49,287 nt of DNA, from assembly GCA_028291365.1 (NCBI GenBank), contig JAQGIE010000181.1, positions 1 to 49,287 of the forward strand, given 5' to 3'. The translations under genes and the position numbers were made by a program. The notes under the pieces were generated by a model. That model searched no databases. It was not told the origin of the DNA and saw only the letters and a program-made list of their open reading frames with translations. Origin of the DNA: Rhodospirillales bacterium (GTDB taxonomy: Bacteria; Pseudomonadota; Alphaproteobacteria; BOG-932; Roseiterribacteraceae). This document shows, one piece after another, positions 25,080 through 33,026 of the stretch (positions within the stretch are counted from its first letter, which is position 1; every line of letters starts with the position of its first letter).

Positions 25080-26807
25080 ATGGTATCGGACGTACAGGCC
25101 GTTACGGCATTGCTCGAAGATTGGGACCCGCCCGATGCCCCGCGGCTCGGCGACGCGGCGGGCCATCCCACCAGCCTGGCCGCCGGAACCCTCACCACGT
25201 TTGCGGGCATTCTGGCCCAGGGGCTTCCACGCTGGACTGCTGGCTCCGCGCTCGGAACGCCGGTCAACGTGACCTATGCGTTCCGGACCTCGGTGCCGTC
25301 GGACTATCCGTCCAGCACCGACGGCAACATCGTCGGCACGTTCGCGCCATTCAGCACGGCGGCGCAGGCCGAAGCGCGCCAGTTGCTCGACTATGTCGGC
25401 AGCGTCACGGGCCTGCACTTCACCGAAGTCACCTCCGGCAACAACGCGACGATCGAGATCGGGTCGTTCACCTTCACGAGCGGCTCCACCGGGTACGCCT
25501 ATTACCCTGTCGGCACGCCGACCTCGCCCCAAGGTCAGAGCGGCGACCTCTGGCTCGCCCGGTCGCAGACGGGGACGGTTGGCCCCGGCAGTTATTTCGA
25601 TCAGCTCTTCCTGCATGAGCTCGGTCACACGCTGGGACTCAAACATCCGTTCGTCGGCACCGTCGACGAGCAGCTGACCAGCACGCTCGACCGGCCACAA
25701 TTCACGGTGATGACCTACCAGAACACCGGCGACCTGACGCAAAACCTGACCCCGACCTGGATCAACGGGGACGTCTCGCTGGTGTGGCTCTATCGCAGCA
25801 CGTATGGCGCCTTCGATCTGCAGGCGCTGACCTATCTCTACGGCAGCGGCACCACGGCCCATACCGGCGACGATACCTACCAGTTCGGGTCGGCGCCGGT
25901 GATGAAGACCCTCAGCGATAGCGGTGGTCGTGACACGATCGACACCAGCAATCTCGACCTGCCCTCGATCATCGACCTGACGCCCGGCGCGAGCTCGTCG
26001 ATCGGCATTCGTACGCAGGCGGATTGGCTGAACACGCTGGCGGCACAAGGCATGCCAGCGTCGTCGCGCGCCAACATGATCGCTTTCCTGGCGCGGCACG
26101 CGACCGAATTGTTCACCGGCGCCGATGACGTCACGATCGCCGCTGGCACGACCATCGAGAATGCAATCGGCGGCCGGGGCGACGACGTGCTGCGAGGGAA
26201 TGCCGCCAACAACCACCTGAGTGGCGGCGCCGGTAACGATACGCTGGACGGCGGTGACGGGGTCGACACCGCAATGTTCTCGCTCGCCTGGTCGAACTAT
26301 ACGATCACGACCGACGGCACCGCCTACACCATTGCCGCGAAGAGCGGCGCGGACGGTACCGACGCGCTACATACGATCGAACGCGTGCGCTTCGCCGATG
26401 GCGCCTTGTTGCTCGATGGCGGCGTCAACGGCGCTGCGGCGTTCCGTCTGTACCAGGCGGCGTTCGCGCGCTCCCCCGACGAGGCCGGGCTGAAAGTGCA
26501 GATCCATGCCCTCGATACCGGCACGACTTTGCTGCAGCTGTCCCTCAACTTTCTCAACTCGGCCGAGTTCCAGACCGCCTACGGCACGCCGGACAATGGC
26601 GCCTACGCCACCGCGCTCTACAAGAACGTGCTGGGGCGAAATCCCGATCTCGACGGGCTGAACGTGCAGGTCAACGCGCTGAATGTCGGCCTGTCGCGCG
26701 AACAGCTGCTGCTCAACTTTTCCGAGAGCGCCGAGAATCTCAGCCTGACCGCGCCCAAGACCGTGGTCGGCCTGTTCGTGACCTTCATCGACGCCGCCTA
26801 CGGCTGA
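25080..26807 (+). CDS. serralysin-like (M10) metalloprotease with RTX repeats and DUF4214 domain
   Basis: The product is 575 aa. Residues 179-189 read HELGHTLGLKH, the metzincin zinc site, with the Met-turn Met about 211 in TVMTYQ. Two RTX-type nonapeptides (GGRGDDVL, GGAGNDTLDGGDG) lie near residues 363-392. The C-terminal 115 residues hold two related units (YQAAFARSPDEAGL; YKNVLGRNPDLDGL) of the DUF4214 type. There is no N-terminal signal peptide, as expected for type I secretion, but no type I exporter is in the window. The ATG has only a poorly spaced Shine-Dalgarno (AGGG immediately before it). It is a single plus-strand gene between two minus-strand blocks, which suggests insertion. 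Function probably extracellular proteolysis. Confidence 0.88.
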   Translation: MVSDVQAVTALLEDWDPPDAPRLGDAAGHPTSLAAGTLTTFAGILAQGLPRWTAGSALGTPVNVTYAFRTSVPSDYPSSTDGNIVGTFAPFSTAAQAEARQLLDYVGSVTGLHFTEVTSGNNATIEIGSFTFTSGSTGYAYYPVGTPTSPQGQSGDLWLARSQTGTVGPGSYFDQLFLHELGHTLGLKHPFVGTVDEQLTSTLDRPQFTVMTYQNTGDLTQNLTPTWINGDVSLVWLYRSTYGAFDLQALTYLYGSGTTAHTGDDTYQFGSAPVMKTLSDSGGRDTIDTSNLDLPSIIDLTPGASSSIGIRTQADWLNTLAAQGMPASSRANMIAFLARHATELFTGADDVTIAAGTTIENAIGGRGDDVLRGNAANNHLSGGAGNDTLDGGDGVDTAMFSLAWSNYTITTDGTAYTIAAKSGADGTDALHTIERVRFADGALLLDGGVNGAAAFRLYQAAFARSPDEAGLKVQIHALDTGTTLLQLSLNFLNSAEFQTAYGTPDNGAYATALYKNVLGRNPDLDGLNVQVNALNVGLSREQLLLNFSESAENLSLTAPKTVVGLFVTFIDAAYG

Positions 26808-26818
26808 GCCTCAGCCGT
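26800..26818. terminator. hairpin between the convergent protease and dnaB genes
   Basis: An 8-base perfect stem (ACGGCTGA / TCAGCCGT) with a 3-base loop includes the protease stop codon and precedes the dnaB stop by ten bases. No T-tract follows on either strand, so termination is uncertain. Confidence 0.4.
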
Positions 26819-26827
26819 CAGCGAAGA

Positions 26828-28327
26828 TCAACCCGTGTGGTTGGAGTCGAGGTCGGCGAAGCGCGTCAGCGAGCCGTCGAAATACAGCTTCACGGTTCCG
26901 ATCGGGCCGTGGCGCTGCTTGCCGATGATCACTTCGGCGGTGCCGTGCGTGTTCTCGCAGCGCTGGCGCCATTTGGTCCAGGCGTCGTTGAATTTTTCCT
27001 GGTCGGGATATTTGAGCGAGGTCGGCTCTTCGCGCTCAAGGTAATATTCTTCGCGGAACACGAACATGACGACGTCGGCGTCCTGTTCGATCGAACCCGA
27101 TTCGCGCAGATCCGAAAGCTGCGGCCGCTTGTCTTCGCGCTGTTCGACGGCGCGGCTCAACTGCGACAGCGCCAGCACCGGCACGTTCAGTTCCTTGGCG
27201 AGCGCCTTGAGCCCGCGCGTGATCTCCGAGATTTCCATGACGCGGCTTTCGGCGTGCTTGGCCGAGCCGCGCAGCAGCTGCAGATAGTCGACCACGATCA
27301 TGCCGAGGCCGCTCTGCCGCTGCAGCCGCCGCGCGCGCGTGCGCAGCGCCGCGATGGTCAGCGCCGGCGTGTCGTCGATGAATAACGGTGCCGCCGACAG
27401 GCGCTGGGTCGCGTCGACCAGGCGCCGGAATTCGGTGTCGCGAATGTCGCCCTTGCGGATTTTTTCGCTGGGGATCTCGCTCGCTTCGGCGAGAATACGC
27501 GTCGCCAGCTGTTCGGCCGACATTTCCAGCGAGAAGAAGCCGACCACCGCGCCGTCGGTGCCGTTCGAATTGCGGAACGCGGTTGCCGCCGAAAAAGCGA
27601 GATTGGTGGCGAGCGCGGTTTTGCCCATCGACGGACGGCCCGCGAGAATGACGAGATCCGACGGCTGCAACCCGCCGAGCTTCATGTCGAGATCGCGCAG
27701 GCCGGTCGTGACGCCGCTGACGTGGCTTGTCCTTTGCCAGGCGGCTTCGGCGCGTTCGATCGACGCTTTGAGCGCGGTGCCGAAACTTTGGAAGCCGCCG
27801 GTGATATCGCCCGTGGTGGCGAGATCGTAGAGGCGTTTTTCGGCGCTCTCGATCTGGTCCATCGCGTTGGTTTCGACGACGTGCTTTTCGGCTTCGGTGA
27901 CGACTTCTTCGCCCAGCGCGATCAGCTGCCGGCGCAGATAGAGATCGTGCAGCTGGCGGCCGAAATCCTCGGACGAGCGGATCGTGACCACCGCGCCGAC
28001 GAGATCGGCGAGATATTCGCCGCCGCCGAGATGGGCGAGATCGACGTCGCTCTGGAAATAGGCTTTGAGCGTGACCGGCGAGGCGATCTGCCCGCGCTCG
28101 ATCAGCGTCTCGGCCGCCTCATAGATGCGGCCATGAACCGGCACGAAGAAATGTTCGGGCCGCAGAAATTCGCTGACCCGTTCATGCGCTTTGTTGTCGA
28201 GCAGAATGGCGCCGAGAAGCGCCTGTTCCGCCTCTTCGTTCTGGGGCAGCTGACGCGGTGCGTCCTGCTTGCGCGCCGCTTGTGGAGGAAACGGGGTAAC
28301 GACGGTTCCAAACGAGTCGACGGCCAT
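26828..28327 (-). CDS. dnaB: replicative DNA helicase DnaB
   Basis: The product is 499 aa. The N-terminal collar domain begins at LPQNEEAEQALLGAILLDN (about residue 27). The RecA-like helicase has Walker A AGRPSMGKTALATN, Walker B MIVVDYLQLL, the arginine-finger region LSQLSRAVEQREDKRP and the C-terminal KQRHGPIGTVKLYF. It unwinds DNA as the hexamer at the replication fork. The length is normal and all motifs are intact. It follows rplI on the same strand across a 270-base gap carrying a terminator and repeats, so it likely has its own promoter. Confidence 0.97.
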   Translation of the reverse strand: MAVDSFGTVVTPFPPQAARKQDAPRQLPQNEEAEQALLGAILLDNKAHERVSEFLRPEHFFVPVHGRIYEAAETLIERGQIASPVTLKAYFQSDVDLAHLGGGEYLADLVGAVVTIRSSEDFGRQLHDLYLRRQLIALGEEVVTEAEKHVVETNAMDQIESAEKRLYDLATTGDITGGFQSFGTALKASIERAEAAWQRTSHVSGVTTGLRDLDMKLGGLQPSDLVILAGRPSMGKTALATNLAFSAATAFRNSNGTDGAVVGFFSLEMSAEQLATRILAEASEIPSEKIRKGDIRDTEFRRLVDATQRLSAAPLFIDDTPALTIAALRTRARRLQRQSGLGMIVVDYLQLLRGSAKHAESRVMEISEITRGLKALAKELNVPVLALSQLSRAVEQREDKRPQLSDLRESGSIEQDADVVMFVFREEYYLEREEPTSLKYPDQEKFNDAWTKWRQRCENTHGTAEVIIGKQRHGPIGTVKLYFDGSLTRFADLDSNHTG

Positions 28328-28406
28328 CGCGGGAACCTACGCCCGGCCAGATTTTTTCGCCATGAGGCTGATCGACCGCGGCCTGTGCAAAGAGCGGGTC
28401 AAATGA

Positions 28407-28423
28407 ACTCACAGCCTGTGAGT
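28407..28423. promoter_or_regulatory. perfect dyad upstream of dnaB
   Basis: ACTCACAG-C-CTGTGAGT is an 8+1+8 perfect inverted repeat about 80 bases before the dnaB start. It looks like an operator for a dimeric regulator, but no regulator is known for it and no promoter was confidently placed beside it. Confidence 0.35.
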
Positions 28424-28440
28424 AACGGGGACATAATTGA

Positions 28441-28592
28441 CCGCGGAAGCGGGGATCCAGCCTTTACGGACGCAGATCGCGGTCGTGCAGGCAGTTCGAA
28501 TCAAACGGGGGCCCGAAGGCCCCCGTTTTCGTATCGTCTCGCTGAACTGGATCCCCGCCCCCGGCTCGAGGGCCGGGCAAGCTTCGCGGGGA
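28441..28592. repeat. split family A palindromic repeat flanking the rplI terminator
   Basis: The left arm 28441-28460 ends GGGGATCCAG and the right arm begins CTGGATCCCC at 28547; they are inverted copies over about 12 bases. The right part continues to 28592 as a family A hairpin whose loop holds a further 6-base GC hairpin. The terminator at 28503-28528 sits between the arms. Confidence 0.55.
28503..28528 (-). terminator. rho-independent terminator of the rpsF-rpsR-rplI transcript
   Basis: An 11-base perfect stem (AAACGGGGGCC / GGCCCCCGTTT) whose loop on the minus strand is UUCG closed by C-G, an extra-stable tetraloop. It lies 69 bases downstream of the rplI stop. The A/T flanks let it work in both directions. 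Confidence 0.75.
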
Positions 28593-28597
28593 ATAGA

Positions 28598-29170
28598 TCA
28601 GGCGTTGCCGGACGCCTGCACGTTGGCTTCTTCGGCCGGCTTGGCTTCGTCTTCTTCGATCGCGTTCGGATCGATGATGACGGCTTCGCCGCGAACTGCC
28701 TGGAGCTTGGCTTCGTCTTCGCTGCGCGCGACGTTGACGGTCACGTGGATCGTCACTTCCGGGTGCAGCGCGACGTCGACCGGGAACAGGCCCAGCGTCT
28801 TGATCGCCTGGTTCAGTTCGACCTGACGGCGTTCGATCTTGTAGCCCGCCGCGATGATCGCGTCGGCGATATCACGCGCCGACACCGAACCGTACAGCTG
28901 GCCGCCTTCGGCCGCAGCGCGAATGACGACGACCTTGAGGCCGTCCATCTTCTTCGACACTTTTTCGGCCTCGCCCTTGCGCGCGAGGTTCTGCGCTTCG
29001 AGCACGACCTTCTGCTTGTCGAAGAACGCCTTGTTCTGCGCAGTGGCGCGCAGGGCCTTCTTCTGGGGCAGCAGGAAGTTGCGCGCGAAGCCCGGCTTCA
29101 CCGCGACCACGTCGCCCATCTGGCCAAGGCCCGACACGCGTTCGAGCAGGATCACGTCCACATTTGCCAT
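28598..29170 (-). CDS. rplI: 50S ribosomal protein L9
   Basis: The product is 190 aa. The N-terminal domain is the conserved [20 protein letters not shown] then [15 protein letters not shown], followed by the long connecting helix and a C-terminal domain ([15 protein letters not shown]). The last 35 residues are an acidic Ala/Glu-rich tail ([12 protein letters not shown] to [12 protein letters not shown]) common in alphaproteobacterial L9. It starts 12 bases after rpsR. The DUF2232 membrane-protein gene that often sits between rpsR and rplI in related bacteria is absent. Confidence 0.96.
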   Translation of the reverse strand: MANVDVILLERVSGLGQMGDVVAVKPGFARNFLLPQKKALRATAQNKAFFDKQKVVLEAQNLARKGEAEKVSKKMDGLKVVVIRAAAEGGQLYGSVSARDIADAIIAAGYKIERRQVELNQAIKTLGLFPVDVALHPEVTIHVTVNVARSEDEAKLQAVRGEAVIIDPNAIEEDEAKPAEEANVQASGNA

Positions 29171-29182
29171 GGCTAGTGCTCC

Positions 29183-29497
29183 TTACTTCAACACGTAGGG
29201 CAGCAGGCCGAGGAAGCGGGCGCGTTTGATCGCCTGCGCCAGCTCGCGCTGCTTCTTGGTCGAGACCGCGGTGATGCGGCTCGGCACGATCTTGCCGCGT
29301 TCGGAAATGAAGCGGCCGAGCAGCTTCACGTCCTTGTAGTCGATCTTCGGCGCGCTGGGGCCCGAGAACGGGCAGGTCTTGCGACGACGGAAGAACGGAC
29401 GACGAGCAGGGCGGGCACCATCGCCGCCACGGCTATCGCCGCCACGGCTATCGCCGCCACGGCCACCGGGGCCGGATTGGTTGCTGACGTCGGTCAT
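29183..29497 (-). CDS. rpsR: 30S ribosomal protein S18 with Gly/Arg-rich N-terminal extension
   Basis: The product is 104 aa, against roughly 75-90 in most bacteria. The S18 core begins at [15 protein letters not shown] and continues through [20 protein letters not shown] and [20 protein letters not shown]. The first 33 or so residues are a low-complexity extension in which G-G-D-S-R repeats, encoded by a 15-base tandem repeat. Its start overlaps the rpsF stop (ATGA), coupling S18 to its ribosomal partner S6. Confidence 0.96.
   Translation of the reverse strand: MTDVSNQSGPGGRGGDSRGGDSRGGDGARPARRPFFRRRKTCPFSGPSAPKIDYKDVKLLGRFISERGKIVPSRITAVSTKKQRELAQAIKRARFLGLLPYVLK
29421..29463. repeat. 15-base tandem repeat inside rpsR
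   Basis: The unit TCGCCGCCACGGCTA is present twice in full plus 13 bases of a third, with no mismatch. It encodes the repeated Gly-Gly-Asp-Ser-Arg of the S18 extension. The unit is a multiple of three, so copy-number change would keep frame. Confidence 0.85.
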
Positions 29498-29928
29498 ACG
29501 ACGGCTCCTTCGATCAGGTCGGGTTCCGGGGCTCCGTCTTCACGACGCGGGCGATAGCCGCGGTCGCGATCACCGAAGCCGCCACGCTCGCCGCGCTCGC
29601 GATCGTCGCGGCGCTGCATCATGGCCGACGGGCCTTCTTCGTGCTCTTCCACGCGAATGGTGATGTAGCGCAGCACGTCTTCGTTCAGACGCATGTTGCG
29701 CTCCATCTCGGCGACCGCGGCATGCGGCGCGTTGAGATTGAAGAGAACGTAGTGACCCTTGCGGTTCTTGTTCATGCGGAAGGCGAGGGTCTTGAGACCC
29801 CACTGTTCCGTCTTCGTCACCTCGCCGCCATTGTCACGGATCAGCTGGGCGAAGGTTTCGGTCAACTGCTCGGCCGCAGCCGACGACAGGTCTTGCCGTG
29901 CGATGAACACGGTTTCGTACAACGCCAT
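29494..29928 (-). CDS. rpsF: 30S ribosomal protein S6
   Basis: The product is 144 aa. The conserved core is [16 protein letters not shown], then [21 protein letters not shown] and a C-terminal [14 protein letters not shown] charged tail of about 45 residues ([19 protein letters not shown] and beyond) extends past the usual end, as is common in alphaproteobacteria. It is the first gene of rpsF-rpsR-rplI. A GGGAG Shine-Dalgarno lies just upstream, next to a structured leader that may bind the S6:S18 complex. Confidence 0.96.
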   Translation of the reverse strand: MALYETVFIARQDLSSAAAEQLTETFAQLIRDNGGEVTKTEQWGLKTLAFRMNKNRKGHYVLFNLNAPHAAVAEMERNMRLNEDVLRYITIRVEEHEEGPSAMMQRRDDRERGERGGFGDRDRGYRPRREDGAPEPDLIEGAVV

Positions 29929-29941
29929 GTGGTCTCCCTTT

Positions 29942-30019
29942 GGCTGTTGGTGGACCGGCGCTGTGCCTCACGGTGAGACCAGCCGCCCGGCCCTAGCCGA
30001 CCCGTGGCGAGGGGTCGGC
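29942..30019 (-). promoter_or_regulatory. structured leader of rpsF, candidate S6:S18 autoregulatory element
   Basis: Read on the minus strand, an 8-base hairpin (30019-29996, GCCGACCC/GGGTCGGC) is followed by a 7-base stem with a 3-base bulge (29984-29978 pairing with 29951-29942) enclosing CUCA-CCG-UGAG. The stem ends just upstream of the rpsF Shine-Dalgarno. A CCG-bearing loop next to the rpsF ribosome binding site is what the known S6:S18 leader shows; the match to its full consensus was not tested. Confidence 0.35.
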
Positions 30020-30135
30020 AAGGAGAAGCGGCGGAATAAGCATAGGGGGCCACGCGAACGCAAGCGGAACCTCGGTCTGCTTGACATGCGGGGTCCCGGG
30101 CGGCCATCGCTTCGCCCCTTTCCCGAGCTGACCCC

Positions 30136-30140
30136 GGAGA
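30136..30140 (+). promoter_or_regulatory. ribosome binding site placing the fabD start at a TTG
   Basis: GGAGA ends eight bases before a TTG at 30149, which gives the family N-terminus of FabD. The nearest in-frame ATG (30086) lies inside a TTGACA hexamer (30081-30086) that could be the -35 box of fabD and has no Shine-Dalgarno. Confidence 0.55.
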
Positions 30141-30148
30141 TTCTGCCC

Positions 30149-31099
30149 TTGGCCTCTGAGTCCTTCCGCGCCTTCGTCTTTCCCGGCCAGGGTAGCCAGG
30201 CCGTCGGCATGGGCCGCGAACTGGCCGATGCCTTTCCGACCGCCCGCCACGTCTTTCAAGAGATCGACGACGCGCTGTCGCAGAAACTGTCCAGGCTGAT
30301 GTGGGAGGGCCCGGACGCTGACCTCAACCTGACCGAGAACGCCCAGCCCGCCTTGATGGCGGTCAGCCTGGCTGCCTTCCGGGTTCTGCAGGAAGGCGGT
30401 GTCGACCTGGCCAAGCATGCGCGCTTCGTCGCGGGTCACTCGCTGGGCGAATATTCGGCGCTGGCCGCCGCCGGCGTGTTCAAGCTGTCCGACACGGCGC
30501 GCCTGTTGAAGACACGGGGGCTGGCCATGCAGCGCGCGGTGCCGGTCGGCGTCGGTGCCATGGCCGCGATCCTCGGTGCCGAACTCGACGCGGTGCGGGC
30601 CATCGCCGAAGAAGCGGCCCAGGGCCAGGTGTGCGAAGCCGCGAACGACAATGCGCCGGGCCAGATCGTGGTGTCGGGCCACGCCGAAGCGGTCGACCGC
30701 GCCATCGCGCTTGCCGCCGAGCGCGGCTTCAAGCGGGCGGTGAAACTGCCGGTCTCGGCACCGTTCCATTGCGCGCTGATGGCGCCCGCTGCCGACGCGA
30801 TGAGCAAGGCGCTCGCCGGCGTCGCGATGCAGCCGCCCGCGGTGCCGGTCGTCGCCAACGTCGTCGCCGAAGCGGTGCACGAGCCGTCGCGCATTCGCGA
30901 CCTGCTGGTCGAGCAGGTGACGGGCACGGTGCGCTGGCGTGAAAGCGTGCTGTGGATGAAGAAACAGGATGTCGCGCAGCTGGTCGAAGTCGGCGCCGGC
31001 AAAGTCCTCTCGGGCCTGACCAAGCGGATCGACAAGGAAATCGAAGGCGTATCGCTGAGTGGGCCGGCCGAGATCGAAGCCTTCCTCAAGACGCTCTGA
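30149..31099 (+). CDS. fabD: malonyl-CoA--ACP transacylase
   Basis: The product is 316 aa from a TTG start (MASESFRAFVFPGQGSQ), close to the usual 310; starting at the ATG at 30086 would add 21 residues rich in Pro and Arg. The catalytic Ser is in GHSLGEYSALAAAG, the malonyl-binding Gln in FPGQGSQ and the catalytic His in APFHCALM. It loads malonyl groups on ACP for fatty-acid elongation. It diverges from rpsF and heads the fab gene run. Confidence 0.95.
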   Translation: MASESFRAFVFPGQGSQAVGMGRELADAFPTARHVFQEIDDALSQKLSRLMWEGPDADLNLTENAQPALMAVSLAAFRVLQEGGVDLAKHARFVAGHSLGEYSALAAAGVFKLSDTARLLKTRGLAMQRAVPVGVGAMAAILGAELDAVRAIAEEAAQGQVCEAANDNAPGQIVVSGHAEAVDRAIALAAERGFKRAVKLPVSAPFHCALMAPAADAMSKALAGVAMQPPAVPVVANVVAEAVHEPSRIRDLLVEQVTGTVRWRESVLWMKKQDVAQLVEVGAGKVLSGLTKRIDKEIEGVSLSGPAEIEAFLKTL

Positions 31100-31114
31100 C
31101 ATGAGCAAACGGCA

Positions 31115-32155
31115 ATGAATCAGCTCATCGACCTGTACAGCGATACGCAGACGCGGCCGAGCGCCGCGATGCGCGCGGCGATGGCGACGGCCGAAGTCGG
31201 CGACGAACAGCGCGGCGAAGATCCGACCATCAACGCGCTGTGCGCGCGAGTCGCGAAATTGCTGGGCCAGGAAGACGCGGTCTTTCTGCCGTCGGGCACC
31301 ATGGCGAACCAGATCTCGCTGCTGGTTCACTGCCGCCCCGGCGACGAAGTGCTCGCCGATCGCAGCTCGCACATTCTGAACTCGGAAGGTGGCGCGCCGG
31401 CCGCGCTTGCCGGCGCGCAGATCACGCCGCTGCCCGGCGCGCGCGGCATTTTCAGCGCCGCCGACGTGCGCGCGGCGATGCGCGAGCCCAGCCGCTATTC
31501 GCCCGTCACCCGCGTCGTTTCGTTCGAAAACACCGCCAATTTCGGCGGCGGCACGGTGTGGCCGCTGGACGTGTTTGGCGACGCGGTCGCGGCGGCACGC
31601 GACGGCGGGTGTGCGGTGCATCTCGACGGCGCGCGGCTGCTCAACGCCGCGGTCGAAGCGGGCCAGCCTGCCAGCGCGTGGGCCGGACAATGCGACAGCG
31701 CCTGGATCGATTTCTCCAAAGGGCTCGGCTGCCCGGTCGGCGCCGCGCTTGCCGGCAGCCGTGATTTCATCGCGGCGGCGTGGCGCTGGAAACAGCGCAT
31801 GGGCGGCGCCATGCGCCAGGCCGGCATTCTCGGTGCCGCGGCGCTCTACGCGCTCGATCACAATGTCGAACGCCTGGCCGACGATCACCGCGCGGCGCGC
31901 GCGCTCGCCGACGGGCTGGCGGCGCTGCCGGGCATTCGCGTCGAAGCCGCCACCAACATCGTCTTTTTCGACGTGGCGCAGACCGGCTTCGACGCGCCGT
32001 CTTTTGCAGCGCGTCTGCTTGCACGCGGCGTGCGCGTCGCCGCATTCAGCGCCGAGCGCTGCCGCGCCGTGACGCATCACGACGTCGCCTTCGACGACAT
32101 GGCGCGCGTGATCGAAGCCGCGCGTGATGTACTTCAAAAAGAAAGGGCCGCTTGA
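31115..32155 (+). CDS. threonine aldolase family PLP enzyme
   Basis: The product is 346 aa, the length of low-specificity L-threonine aldolase (LtaE type), which splits threonine or allo-threonine to glycine and acetaldehyde. The PLP Lys is in DSAWIDFSKGLGCPVG, with the Asp-Gly-Ala-Arg motif HLDGARLLNAA upstream and FLPSGTMANQISLL near residue 58. It lies between fabD and fabG, where no gene is normally found. Its ATG overlaps the stop of a six-codon ATG...TGA frame (31101-31118), and its stop directly abuts the fabG ATG, so it is locked into fab translation. Specificity for L- or D-like substrates cannot be read. Confidence 0.9.
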   Translation: MNQLIDLYSDTQTRPSAAMRAAMATAEVGDEQRGEDPTINALCARVAKLLGQEDAVFLPSGTMANQISLLVHCRPGDEVLADRSSHILNSEGGAPAALAGAQITPLPGARGIFSAADVRAAMREPSRYSPVTRVVSFENTANFGGGTVWPLDVFGDAVAAARDGGCAVHLDGARLLNAAVEAGQPASAWAGQCDSAWIDFSKGLGCPVGAALAGSRDFIAAAWRWKQRMGGAMRQAGILGAAALYALDHNVERLADDHRAARALADGLAALPGIRVEAATNIVFFDVAQTGFDAPSFAARLLARGVRVAAFSAERCRAVTHHDVAFDDMARVIEAARDVLQKERAA

Positions 32156-32896
32156 ATGTTCGACCTTACCGGCAAGACGGCGCTCGTCACGGGCGCCTCG
32201 GGCGGCATCGGCCGCGCCATCGCGCTGGCCCTGGCCGGGGCGGGCGCGCGCGTCGTGCTGTCGGGCACGCGCCGCGAGGCGCTGGACGCGGTGGCGAAAG
32301 AAATCGGCGAGCGGGCGCTGGTGGTGACCGCCAACCTGTCCGACTCGGCCTCGGTCGAGCAGTTGGCCAAGGACGCCGAAGCGGCGCTCGGCGGCGGCAT
32401 CGACATTCTCGTGAACAATGCCGGCATCACGCGCGATAATCTCTCGATCCGCATGAAGGACGACGAGTGGCAGTCGGTGCTGGACGTGAATTTGACGGCC
32501 GCCTTCCGCCTCGCGCGGGCGGTGACCAAGGGCATGATGAAGCGGCGCTGGGGCCGGGTGATCGGCATCGGCTCGGTCGTCGGCACCACCGGCAATCCGG
32601 GCCAGGTCAATTACGCCGCGGCCAAGGCCGGGCTGATCGGCATGACCAAGGCGCTGGCGGCCGAGCTGGCGACCCGCGGGATCACTGCCAACGTGGTCTC
32701 GCCCGGCTTCATCGAAACCGCCATGACCGACGCGCTGAACGAGGCGCAGCGGGCTGCCATCCTGCCCAAAGTGCCTGCCGGGCGGCTGGGCAAGGCGGAG
32801 GAGATCGCCGCCGCGGTCCTTTACCTCGCCAGCGAGGAGGCGGGCTACGTTACCGGCCAAACACTGCACGTGAACGGTGGAATGGCGATGATCTAA
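32156..32896 (+). CDS. fabG: 3-oxoacyl-ACP reductase FabG
   Basis: The product is 246 aa. The NADPH motif is TGASGGIG (about residues 12-19). The NNAG motif, the catalytic Ser in GIGSVVGTTG and YAAAK (Tyr 13 residues after Ser, then Lys) are all present. The C-terminus ends in TLHVNGGMAMI, typical of FabG. It reduces beta-ketoacyl-ACP. The ATG directly follows the threonine aldolase stop with no spacer, and acpP comes 130 bases later. Confidence 0.96.
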   Translation: MFDLTGKTALVTGASGGIGRAIALALAGAGARVVLSGTRREALDAVAKEIGERALVVTANLSDSASVEQLAKDAEAALGGGIDILVNNAGITRDNLSIRMKDDEWQSVLDVNLTAAFRLARAVTKGMMKRRWGRVIGIGSVVGTTGNPGQVNYAAAKAGLIGMTKALAAELATRGITANVVSPGFIETAMTDALNEAQRAAILPKVPAGRLGKAEEIAAAVLYLASEEAGYVTGQTLHVNGGMAMI

Positions 32897-32905
32897 TGCG
32901 GCTGT

Positions 32906-32934
32906 TTGAAGGCGTGACGGGCCTGTGCTACGAC
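32906..32934 (+). promoter_or_regulatory. candidate acpP promoter
   Basis: TTGAAG (32906-32911), a 17-base spacer and TACGAC (32929-32934) lie about 92 bases before the acpP start, in the only sizeable gap of the fab run. A separate promoter would fit the high demand for acyl carrier protein; the -10 match is weak. Confidence 0.35.
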
Positions 32935-33026
32935 CACCGCCGTTTCGGCGCGAATCTGAGAGCTGTAAGCGCCCGGCCGGCCTCAATAATGTCCGGCAGA
33001 AACCCAGCAAGAACGGAAGGTTAGGA

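Noticed and set aside
24966-26216. A long N-terminal extension of mlaE (up to 675 codons)
   Set aside because: It would overlap most of the protease gene on the other strand; the family N-terminus begins at 24965.
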